A stretch of 25,733 nucleotides of DNA from Chara braunii (Eukaryota; Streptophyta; Charophyceae; Charales; Characeae). Of this stretch, positions 17,341-25,733 are shown in pieces. The notes beneath the pieces were generated by a model. It did not search any database. It saw nothing but the letters and a program-made list of their open reading frames with translations, and was not told the DNA's origin. The translations under genes and the position numbers were made by a program. The stretch covers positions 854,047-879,779 of the forward strand of contig BFEA01000348.1 in assembly GCA_003427395.1 (NCBI GenBank), written 5' to 3'. Each line of letters begins with the position of its first letter. Position 1 is the stretch's first letter.

Positions 17341-17591
17341 TGCAAGGAATATGGGCCTCGCTGCAGTACTCTCGAAATGTGCAAAACGAGAGTGAATCTT
17401 CCACTAGAACATGGAAAGATACACGGCCATTATTTTTGTCTTTTGTGCATTTCAAGAGTAGTGCAGCGATGCCCTATGAGTGTGCACGATATACAGAAAA
17501 CCAAGTTGTGAAATCACACAGATGTCCAGGTAATCGTGTCCGAGCAGAGAGTACAAAATGCACCAAGAAACCATCCATATAGAGCAATACA
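17341..17591 (-). repeat. 3' LTR segment of the minus-strand gypsy element, holding a MITE
   Basis: The segment 17475-17588 aligns without gaps over 114 bp to 25226-25339 (8 differences, about 93%), and the match continues as CAAGGAAT on the far side of the MITE (17343-17350 against 25219-25226). On the minus strand the LTR ends in CA at 17341. How far it extends toward 18450 is unresolved: a short LTR would start TGTATTGCTC at 17591, a long one TGCGAGG at 18450. Confidence 0.75.
17353..17474. mobile_element. MITE-like foldback element, copy 3 (122 bp), inserted in the LTR
   Basis: The left end GGGCCTCGCTGCAGTACTCT and right end AGAGTAGTGCAGCGATGCCC are inverted repeats of about 30 bp. Flanks are TAT on both sides (17350-17352 and 17475-17477). 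The partner LTR at 25219-25230 reads straight through CAAGGAATATGA with one TAT, so it is the unoccupied site. This is the best-defined copy and fixes the family's ends and its 3-bp target duplication. Confidence 0.88.
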
Positions 17592-18429
17592 ATGAAGTAA
17601 TGAGCCAATGTTCAAGCCCGTAGGCCAATCAACACAGTATCCGAAGTCGCTCCTCTCTGTCTGGCGCCCAGTGCCCAGCCTACTCTACCCGACTCTCCTA
17701 CCTACAGCTGGTTCACGCAACAGGCTCACTTCGACTCTCGAAGACCAATGCACATGACTGTCAACACCATAGCCGACCTCTCTTCATGCACTTGGTACGT
17801 ATCTCATCACCCTCAGTCAGACCTTGATTACCCCACACTCGCCTCCACCCGATCGCCCGCATTACCCCCTGGCGCCCAGCAGCCCGGCTATGGCTGCCTG
17901 CGCCCCGCTGCCCTGCAGCGCCCCACTTCACCACTACGCGCCCCATCAGCGCTCGCATCATCAAGCGATAGCGCAGCAGCACTTCCGCATTGCCTGCACT
18001 GGCTTGGCTGGAAGCGTCCAGTAGCTTTCGATTGGGCCTCAGACCCTGTGCCCAGGCCCGAGACTACAGTTGAGGGCCTGAGCCCCATTTACAGTTGGGC
18101 ACGGCCTGAGTCTCCGGACTTGGGCTGTTCGCTGCATCTGTGCAGGAATCCTGGGTAGGTGCGTCGACAGTACAGCTTTTCAATGTATCGGCCCTGCTTT
18201 CTGTGTATGTGCCAAGCGCAACTGTCAAGGCCTGGGCCAACTGTACGACGCAGCTTAGTGAGGCTCGCGCGTCCATTCAACCAACTGGCGGGCTGCGACA
18301 GCTTGAATACCCACATATGAAAGTGTCGAATTTTGTCCTTTGACAAATATTCAGGCCCGCCTTCACTTAGGGGGGGCACTTGGCTAGCTCGGGGCCTTTG
18401 CCCAGAACATGTGATGTCTGATAGGGCCC
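17592..18429. other. GC-rich stretch between LTR segment and pol; LTR body or later insertion
   Basis: Pyrimidine-rich on the plus strand (17640-17980), then a run of CAGGCCC/GGGCCT-type motifs (18040-18110). Overlapping frames exist on both strands with no recognised domain. In the long-LTR reading this is the body of the 3' LTR; otherwise it is unrelated sequence inside the element. Confidence 0.4.
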
Positions 18430-18468
18430 TGCGAGGACTTATTCCTCGCATTCCATCCCCCTTAGCTT
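18430..18468 (-). promoter_or_regulatory. Polypurine tract and possible LTR start (minus-strand element)
   Basis: On the minus strand AAGCTAAGGGGGATGGAA (18468-18451) lies just past the pol stop, where a polypurine tract is expected, and is followed by TGCGAGGA. The inverted repeat TGCGAGGA/TCCTCGCA (18430-18450) sits at that possible LTR start. This is the argument for a long LTR. Confidence 0.55.
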
Positions 18469-18488
18469 TGAAAGTCCGCTGAGATGCC

Positions 18489-19960
18489 TCATGCTGGTGC
18501 CTTCCCCTTCAGTTTCTTCTCATAATCTACCACGATCTGAGGAGCTGTCTTGACAAGTTCCTCTCTTGAAATTCATCGATCTTCCTTAGGATCAGTATGA
18601 TGCCTGGAATGTACTCTGTATTCCCTTGCAGGCTTAGGAGGTCTTCCCCTGCCAGGTGGCTTGGGAACAGGCGTGTCTCTGTGATCCAGGATGTCGTCGA
18701 CGTCCACGTGGCCATCCATGGTTGGGGGCAGCATAGATCTCCGTGATGGGAACCGTGTTGTCTCAGCGAAAGGTGCAAGCTTGGAGGCGTGAAACACAGG
18801 GTATGTGCGTAGGTGACGAGGGATACGAATGACTTACGAGGGACCATCCAAATCATTCCCCACAATGTCTTAGACTTCCCGGGGACCAAAATACTGAGGC
18901 ATTAGTTTCCTAGAGATGCCAAACTCCTGTCCCAACTCACTAGCCTTGACGCAAACACGTTCCCCTACCTAAAATGTGGACTGTCGGCGACGTTTGTTCT
19001 CAGAAGCAATCATAGCTTCCTGAGATTTCTTGATGTGTTCGGCAGTCTGCTGCAACAATTTCTCATACTGGACACCAAATTCAATGGTTCCAGCAGTTGC
19101 AACAATTTGTTTTTCAGGCAGGAGGAAGTCTAGAGCAGATCTAGCTTCCATCTCAGATGCAGTTGACTAGGACTGACAGCGGTGGTGTTGTGTACAACAT
19201 TATTGTACAGACTCGCGATGAGAGGTAGTTTCTCATCCCAGTCATCCTGGTTGGGCTTGATGTAATGCCTCAGCAGATGCTGCACCACACGGTTCATCTG
19301 TTCAGCCTGCCCATTTGCTTCGGGATGATTCCTAGAAGTCGTATGAAGCTGGCTGCCCATCTGTTCAGCGGCCTTCTTCCACATCTCGCTGGTAAACCGG
19401 ACATCTCTATCACTAACCATGGTCTTTGGCAGTCCAAAGTCACGCACCCAGTTGTCCATAAACAACTTAATAACGTGCTCAGTCCTGGCAGTCTCTAGCA
19501 TGGCAATTAGTCTAGCATATCTAGTGAACCTATTAGTCCTGGCAGTCTCTGGCATGGCAATTAGTCTAGCATATTTAGTGAATCTGTCTACTATGACGCA
19601 GATGTGCCGCTTGCCATTCTTGCTGGCACAAGAGTATCCATGAAGTCCATGGAGATGCTCTGTTCTAGGCCAGCAGGGATGGGTAGAGGCTTGAGCAGCC
19701 CAAGCGGAGCTTGAGTCCGCGGCTTGTCCCGCTGACAGACTTGACAGGTCTGTACGTACTTCTTTGCATCATCTAGCATGTTAGGCCACCACAATCGTTG
19801 TACTAAATTAGCACTAGTCTTTTTGTAGCCGAAATATCCCATTGCATCGTGACACTCACCTAAAAATAAAGTACGCAAAATCACCCTCAATGGAACAACT
19901 AACCTCTTAAACCCAGCCTTTTCAAGAAAGAGTAACCCATCCACCATCACAAACTCGTCT
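18489..19960 (-). pseudogene. pol: Integrase and chromodomain-like tail, minus-strand gypsy element, decayed
   Basis: Read from 19960 down. The zinc-binding block reads ECHDAMGYFGYKK...CQVCQRDK; the second His of HHCC is Tyr (CAT/CAC to TAT). The core has SMDFMDTL, SDRDVRF and HPEANGQAE, giving D, D and E with the usual 35-residue spacing between the last two. An in-frame 54-bp duplication (19481-19588) adds 18 residues between the first and second Asp. Frameshifts lie near 19600 and 19140. The C-terminal part has ELGQEFGISRKLMPQYFGP and YPVFHASKLAPF, then a VDVDDILDHRDTP...REYRVH chromodomain-like tail with a premature TGA (18575-18573, where a Trp is expected) and the end at TGA 18491-18489. 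Not functional. Confidence 0.9.
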
Positions 19961-20535
19961 TCCCTGCAACCTTATTGTACTCCCCCTTCACATAGTCTAG
20001 TTTGAAGTCATACTGATTATGACTTCAATCCAACGTTTGAGTGCATCGGAGAGAACTCGTTGGGTCTTGATCCACTTGAGGGTCTGATGGTCAGTTCTCA
20101 AATAGAAGAACCTTCCTAGCAGATAGTACCTCCAATGGACAAGTGCCTTGTAGAGAGCGTAAAGTTCCCTCTCGAAGGTGAACTTTGCGAACTTCTTTGA
20201 TGGCATATTTTTGCTCATGTACTTGACCGGTCTCAACTTTTCCCTTCCTGCTAAGCCAGCACTGCGCCAATGCCATATTGGCTTGCGTCAGTGGTAACAA
20301 CGAATGTCCTCTGCGGGTCAGGCCCCATGAGAACTTCATGGTGTGTGAGAGCTTGCTTCAAACGCTTGAAAGCTGCCTCGCACTCGTCGGTTCAGTCCCA
20401 TGGTGTGTCAAGTCGAGTTAGATCAGTCAAGGGAGATGCGATCGTACTATAATTCTTTGCGAAATTGCGGTAATATCCATACATTCCCAAGAATGATCTG
20501 ACCTCATGATCTGACCTTAGTCACAGACTGGGGTC
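19961..20535 (-). pseudogene. pol: RNase H and connection domain, minus-strand gypsy element, decayed
   Basis: Read downward: the connection (MYGYYRNFAKNYSTIASPLT), then FVVTTDASQYGIGAVL with its catalytic Asp intact, a frameshift, then RPVKYMSKNMPSKK, ERELYALYKALVHWRYYLLG and RTDHQTLKWI. The domain breaks off after EYNKVA: the expected DALSRR motif and the following linker are missing, and the sequence jumps straight to EFVMVDG near 19960, so an internal deletion joined RNase H to integrase. A 13-bp tandem duplication at 20493-20518 adds a frameshift before the connection. Confidence 0.85.
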
Positions 20536-21303
20536 GTGTTCAGTCCCTATTGTTAGCCACCTTTGCATCTTTGCGCCTAATCCCATCCGCGAATACTTCA
20601 TGACCCAAGTACAAGATTCGAGTGCGTTCAAACTCACATTTCTCTGCGTTTATCTTATACTTGTGTTGTCGAAGGAGTGAACGTTCTTTGTTTACATGCC
20701 AAGCATGCTCCTCGACAGTCGTACTAAAGGTAAGTATGTCGTCGAGGTACACAATAACAAACTTATCTAAGTAGTCATGGAAGATCCTATTCATGGCATA
20801 CTGGAATGTACTCGGCGCATTGCAAAGGCCAAAGGGCATCACAACAAACTCGTATAGACCGTATCTGGTCTGGAATGCGGTTTTGTATTGGTCCTCTGGT
20901 CTTATGGCAATTTGATGGTACCCGGATTTCAAGTCTGTCTTGATATAGTACTTACACCTCTGCACCCTATCCAATAGGTCGTCAATGCGTGGTAGAGGCT
21001 CTGCGTTTTTAACGGTGACGGCATTGAGGCCTCTATAATCAATGCACATCCTTAGTGTTCCCCCTTTCTTTGGAACAAATAAGACTGGTAAGCCAAAGGG
21101 GGAAGTGCTAGCCCGAATCCACCCCTTCTCTGTGAGCTCTTTCAGTTGCCGCCAAAGCTCGTCCAACTTGGTCGGAGCCATCCTATAGATTCTTTCCTTA
21201 GGTGTCTTGCTACCTAGGATGATCTCTATGGTATGGACAACCTCCCTAGCTACGACTCCTGTAGGCTCCTCAAACAGATCGGGGTACTTAGCGATGTTGG
21301 TCT
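20536..21303 (-). pseudogene. pol: Reverse transcriptase, minus-strand gypsy element
   Basis: This is the best-preserved part, open for 213 codons (21181-20540), with its N-terminal extension visible back to 21303 (PDLFEEPTGVV). Blocks in order: KGWIRASTSPFGLPVLFVPK, LRMCIDYRGLNAVT, PLPRIDDLLDRV, IKTDLKSGYHQIAI, VVMPFGLCNAPSTFQ, the YLDD active site (20749-20738), and YLGHEVFADGI. All three catalytic Asp are present. It differs clearly from the plus-strand element's enzyme, so the two elements are separate families. Reading is lost upstream by a one-base shift near 21304 and downstream after 20540. Confidence 0.93.
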
Positions 21304-22076
21304 CTATCTCTGGGGTGTTTTAACCGCCTCCCCTTTCGCAGAGACATAGACTAAGTACATACCTTCCTCCTGGTTCTGTTTATAATAATTGTAGAAGGTT
21401 GGTGCGCACAAACACCCATAAGAGTCTATCAACCTACTAGCTTTATACTTAGTTAGTCTAACGGTCCTCCCATTAGGCAATTCATGCTTCAACACTTTCT
21501 TGTCCTAGTCAAACTGGGGCTTGGCAACCTCGAGGTAGTACATGCCCAACAACATGTCGAAAGGCAAATCGTCGCTCACCAGGAATGATATCTTATGACT
21601 CGTCTCTCCTCCTGGGTAGGAGAAAGTGCGGACTACGTCTTTAACGTAGTCCTCGACCAACTTGTGCTCTTTGTTGGCCAAAGTAGATGCTACCGGTCTA
21701 GTCACGCGCTGCACCCGGTCCTTTAGGCACAATCTCTCAACGCAGTCGCGACCTATGAAGTTTCGCGTGGAACCAATGTCTACGAAGGCGCCGCACTTGC
21801 GACCACCCACACCAACTTCCACAACGAAATGCTCCCCTCTATGACCTCTACTTAGTGCCACCCAGGACTCACGAGGGTCCCTTGTCGACCACTCACCTTG
21901 AAGGTCCTCTAAGGCTTCAAACACATCCAACGTACAAAGTATAGTTGGGTTTGGATGCGTCTGCAGGGTGACTAAGGAGTCGATAGGTTCGGCCAACTCT
22001 TGAAATGGGGAGGGTACATCATCTGCTTCAACGAGAGTAGCAGCAGCTACAACTTCTATCGGCCCTAAGTGTTTCC
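21304..22076 (-). pseudogene. pol: Protease region, minus-strand gypsy element, decayed
   Basis: The block CGAFVDIGSTRNFIGRDCVE has the layout of the retropepsin active site, but the triplet is D-I-G-S where D-[ST]-G-[AS] is usual. A second block, DDLPFDMLLGMYYLEVAKPQ, matches the LxxDxILG-like strand of gypsy proteases. A TAG at about 21505 (after AKPQFD) interrupts the way to the reverse transcriptase; the open frame then continues to 21304. A frameshift near 22076 separates it from the zinc knuckle. Confidence 0.8.
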
Positions 22077-23922
22077 CGAGCTGGAGCTCGTAGAGGCCCC
22101 AGACTGGGAAGAAGGATACCCACCCTTAGGAGGGATCTTTTGCGAGACCTTCGGGTTCTTGCACTTAAACTGCATATGGCCATACTCGCCGCAGTTTATG
22201 CAAGCACCCTGCTGCCAACGGTCGCGCCACACTTCCTGATCCAACCTGACCCTAACCCAAGTAGTTATTTTGTTTGGGTTGGCGGCCTGCCCCGACTCCT
22301 TCGCTGACCGCCCTTGACGCGGCCACCTGCCTTAGGCTTAACTGTTGCGGCGAGGTTGCTACCCTCAGCACTCTCCTCACCGTGAAACTCTGCACTCTCC
22401 ACAAGTTCAAAAACGTCATCGATCTCAGTTTGATTCCCCTCGGAATCAACCATCATCAATTGACTACCCTTTTTCTTCCACTCGTATAGAGCATTCTTCT
22501 TTCTCCCGTCCATAGGGGGGGTTTGAGCACCACCCAGCGTAGCCTCTAAGTCCAAGGCCTTCTTGGTGAATGTCTCAAATGTGTGATACTCTAAGCAAGC
22601 CTTGCTGGCTAGTAAGTTCTTCATGTCTATGGGAAGACATCTTAAGTACATGGTCAACAAGACCTGTGGATTGTACTCCACTCCTGGGACAACAATCAGG
22701 CGCTCTACGGTTATGGTAAGCTCTCGCACAGACTTGTACTTTCTAGCATCAAGCTTTAGTAACCCATCAGTGGCAATTTGTGCCTGTTGAGGGTTGTGCC
22801 AACGTGCTTCTACTAAATCCATAAAGCTCTCTAGAGTGTGGGTCTGCGCCCAATCACCCATGTTCCTGCCGAATCCCTTTGAAGCTACTAATCCATTTAG
22901 CTAGCGAGTTGCTGAACCCTCTAAGTAGGATGCAACAGTAATCACTTCCTCCTCTACCAATGTCCTCTTTGCCCTCACCCACACTGGCACCGTTCTCAAC
23001 CACGTGTCGAGAGCCTCATCCTTCTTGTCTCCTGCGAAGGTTGGAGGTGGTTTTAGGGGGGTCTTGGGATACGAAGGTAATTGTTGTCCCGTTGGCCGGA
23101 TAGGTGGCGACTGTGGTGTAGCTCGAGTCGCTAGACCAGAAGATGAAGAAGCAACAGTCTGTGACATGGCTGTTGCTGATGTACCACTTGGCGGTGGTCC
23201 GGACTGAGTGGCATAGGGGTTTGTCATCGCTGAGAATGGCAGTGATGGCAAAACTGCTGGCCTGATTCATGGCCTATGCATGGCATTCACGATCTGGTCC
23301 AAGGTGTCATGGATTGTATCCTGTTTGCTATCCATGTATGCGTGCACGGACCGGATGCTCGCCTTAAAAAATATTTTCAGTATTACTAAGGGTCGAGTCA
23401 TCTACACCCCTCTAGTGCAACTTTGTTTTCCTCCCTTACCTCGAGTCTGACACTCATGTCTCTAATCTCTTTCTCTCTTTTAGTAGCCTGTTTAAGTTCC
23501 TCCTCTAGCCTCAAGCGAATCCTTTCCACCTGCTGGAGCTCCATCTGCTCCCTAGTGCGTGGAGGCGGCGAGTTGAACTGCGAATCCGCCATCTGACTAG
23601 TGCCAACTCCTGATGTACTGGAGATGGACTGTGAACTGGTCACGTTGAGTGGCATGCCCAAACTCTGACCAGCAGAGTTTACAGCAGAAGTGGCTAAAGA
23701 GGTAGCCATTGCTACCACGCTAGCTGTTGCTGCTGCCAACGCTCGTTCAACTGCCACTGCTGCCTCTCTCGCAGTCTCTAGATTACGCGCCCTTGCTTCG
23801 GCCCTAAGCCTCCTCTTATCTCCTGGTAGTAGAACCTCGAACACAACGGGTATCCTACCGGTCTCCCGTCGTGTCTACCTCCTATCGTCAGTTGTACCTT
23901 CAACACCCTCTGATCCACTCAT
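22077..23922 (-). pseudogene. gag: Gag polyprotein, minus-strand gypsy element, decayed
   Basis: ATG at 23922 begins MSGSEGVEGTTDDRR, then TAG (23877-23875). The frame continues with an alanine- and arginine-rich helix and a charged coiled-coil-like stretch (REQMELQQVERIRLRLEEEL) to 23398. A frameshift and TGA (23269-23267) lead to a Ser/Thr/Pro-rich linker, then the capsid-like region from PPPTFAGDKKDEALDTW, a TAG near 22903 (a Trp is expected after SATR), and GDWAQTHTLESFMDLVEARW. A basic tail ends at 22265. After one more frameshift comes an intact zinc knuckle, C-x2-C-x4-H-x4-C (22202-22161, CINCGEYGHMQFKC). It differs from the plus-strand Gag in sequence and knuckle spacing. Confidence 0.88.
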
Positions 23923-25201
23923 GGGCTAGGCAGACGCTGTCTGCACTAATGTCCTCTTTGGGACCTACAGCAACATGCGTCTGACCGGTTCTAAAAATAA
24001 ATAAAATAAACAATGTCCAGCTAGTTACCAAGACTACTGGTCAAATGGCATCAACAGCACCTACACGAACTGTACACACATAGTTTACTTCTATCCTGAT
24101 TGGTTCTGCACAAAAGCTTTGAGAAGAACTGACTATGGTAGATTACAGTCCTACGCTAGGGTGTCTGTTAGGTATTAGCAGTTCGTCAACCAACTAATCA
24201 AGATAAAAGTGAGCAGATGTATGCACAATGGATATTATAGTGATGTTCAGTAGAGTTCACAATTGGAATCCCCTTCCCTTGTATCCAACGTACATGTGAG
24301 CATCATCAAGTTGTGATGTCTAAGGTGTGCAATCACGGCCCACCCATGTGCCCAAGGTGTATGCTTATGACCAGCCTGCCCTTTGTTTACCCTCGCGTGC
24401 AACGAGCCTTACGTCCGACTAACCTGGGTGATCAAGAGGCAATTTAAGGACAGCCCCCGAGAGTCCTCAGGAATTATTTAACGTCGCAATCAGGACGACG
24501 ATCATAGCCAGTGGACAGATCGGACCCCAACCAGAAATATTTATAGACGGTCTGGGAGCGTCTCATTCGGACTGGTCAGTCCGCACACCCCTTCTCAGCG
24601 CAGCAAAGAGCTTTAATGCACAAAGCAGCAAAGCCTGCGTGTACTACTCCCATGGGTTGGCATGGTGATCGTGACCCGTGCTTCGACCAGGGCCCTTCAG
24701 AGGCACCGCCCTCTCCTGCCAGATGCGCCACCGGGAAGAATGCCGTCTCTCAAGGTAGAGCGAGACGAAGCCTCACCAAAGAGAGGACACTCAAGTTGGA
24801 CTCACTTCCTCACGGTAAGAAGAGATTGAGAGGGTAGATAAGAAATGGGAACAACGTGCCTGGAAATAGCTGCCCCCAACCACAGATTTCTCACCAATTG
24901 GACCGACGTACATTTCGATGACCGGTCAATAGCCTCGGTACCACCCACAGCGCAATGCAGTGCCACCTCAGCCAAAATGCCACGTCAGCCAAAATGCCAC
25001 GTCAGCATACTCCCATCATCATACATACATCCGTTGTCGCCACAGCTCCCACGCTGTCGCCACAGCCTTCCAGCAGTCGGCCTATCCACCTAGGCCCCGC
25101 TAATACAAACCAGCGCCAAAGTATCCTTATTGCACATGAAGCATTGTCAGCGCACCAAGTAACAATGTCGCCGGTGCCAAGTAAGCAGCGATCACGAACC
25201 A
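23923..25201 (-). other. Untranslated leader of the minus-strand element
   Basis: About 1.28 kb between primer site and gag ATG, without a credible frame on the minus strand. Small features: a palindrome, CGGACTG-GT-CAGTCCG (24568-24583), and a short tandem copy of AAAATGCCACGTCAGC near 24975-25008. I see no gene. Confidence 0.6.
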
Positions 25202-25214
25202 GCTCTGATACCAA
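25202..25214 (-). promoter_or_regulatory. Primer binding site, minus-strand element
   Basis: The minus strand reads TTGGTATCAGAGC, an exact match to the plant-type initiator tRNA-Met site, 2 bases after the LTR end at 25217. It fixes the element's orientation and the inner border of its 5' LTR. Confidence 0.92.
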
Positions 25215-25216
25215 AT

Positions 25217-25348
25217 TCCAAGGAATATGAGTGTGAACGATATACAGAAAACCAAGTTGCGAAATCACACAGATGTCCAGGTAGTTGTGTCCAAGTAGAG
25301 AGTACAAAATGCACCGAGAAACCATCCGTATAGAGCAATGTTGTTACA
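25217..25348 (-). repeat. 5' LTR segment, minus-strand element
   Basis: The inner border is set by the primer site. The segment matches 17341-17591 once the MITE there is removed. On the minus strand TGTAACAACA at 25348-25339 would be a conventional LTR start, giving an LTR of only 132 bp. Alternatively the LTR continues rightward beyond the window. It is the unoccupied site for MITE copy 3. Confidence 0.7.
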
Positions 25349-25733
25349 TCTTCGACTCACACGGGTCCTACCGGACCCGACTTAGGGCCGAAGAGACACA
25401 CCAGGGCCTAAAGGCCCGACCTTTTGGGGTTATAGGCCCTAAAGGCCTGATTTTGGACCAGCACCCATCGGGTAGGCCCAAACGACACTTCGTTTGGGCC
25501 TGGCGGCGCTCTTGAAGCTGTCGCCCGCCAATTGAGGCTGAACCGTCCATCTGGACGGTCCAGGGTCTGGCCTGGCCTCGCAGCATTGAGGCCAGACCAT
25601 TGCCTACCGGTATAAGTACCGGTATCCTGCCTCAGTTGGGGATCGGCCTACCGGAACTCTACCGGCACGGCATGGTCAGTACCAGCGTACTGTTTGATGC
25701 GCTAAACTTAGCGCAGGGGCTGAAGCAGGAGCG
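25349..25733. repeat. GC-rich cluster of perfect palindromes
   Basis: Consecutive stem-loops: GGGTCC/GGACCC (about 25365-25380), GGGCCT/AGGCCC (25404-25417), AGGCCCAAACGA/TCGTTTGGGCCT (25474-25501, 12-bp arms with a 4-base loop), ACCGTCCA/TGGACGGT (25542-25559), GGTCTGGCCT/AGGCCAGACC (25564-25598), and two copies of the self-complementary TACCGGTA (about 25605-25624). No gene is seen. It could be the U3 part of an LTR, another foldback element, or unrelated. Confidence 0.7.

Noticed and set aside
18020-18160. Possible third copy of the 190-bp repeat
   Set aside because: Shares only short motifs (TACAGTTGxGC, GGCCTGAG) and does not align along its length; left as a hint in a finding.

Overview
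The window reads as repeat-rich nuclear DNA of a green-lineage eukaryote. The signs are long (CA)n tracts, one xanthine-dehydrogenase-type exon flanked by splice signals, a U6 snRNA relic, and two Ty3/gypsy retrotransposons with integrase, C-terminal chromodomain-like tails and primer sites matching initiator tRNA-Met. The polyprotein style reminds me of retroelements from the charophyte alga Chara braunii. That is recollection, not a search result.

Layout. Positions 1-2945 are mostly non-coding, with microsatellites, a 5'-truncated U6 copy (minus, 1221-1275) and the only host coding sequence recognised, an exon for an iron-sulphur domain (minus, 1697-1796) beside a 141-bp (CA)n tract. Positions 2946-4417 hold tandem and foldback repeats, including the first copy of a 120-122 bp inverted-repeat element (MITE-like).

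Positions 4418-15038 are one plus-strand Ty3/gypsy element: 5' LTR 4418-5782, primer site, leader, gag, protease, reverse transcriptase, RNase H, integrase, chromodomain and 3' LTR 13779-15038, flanked by AATG. It is dead, with many stops and frameshifts. Its chromodomain is split by a 1,640-bp hAT-like DNA transposon (11942-13581) with a perfect 8-bp target duplication, GGTACAGG.

Positions 15039-17340 hold tandem duplications and more MITE copies. Positions 17341-25348 hold a second, different gypsy family on the minus strand: gag 22265-23922, protease, reverse transcriptase, RNase H and integrase down to 18489, primer site 25202-25214 and matching LTR segments at both ends. A MITE sits inside its left LTR segment, and the right segment serves as the unoccupied site, confirming a 3-bp target duplication. 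From 25349 to the end is a GC-rich run of perfect palindromes.

How the parts relate: apart from the one exon, nothing here looks like a working host gene. The window records layered insertions: gypsy elements, then MITE and hAT-like insertions into them, with local duplications and point decay. Two cautions about the assembly are that the LTRs of the plus element share ambiguous bases at one constant offset of 9,256 bp, and that their identity is sharply two-tiered.
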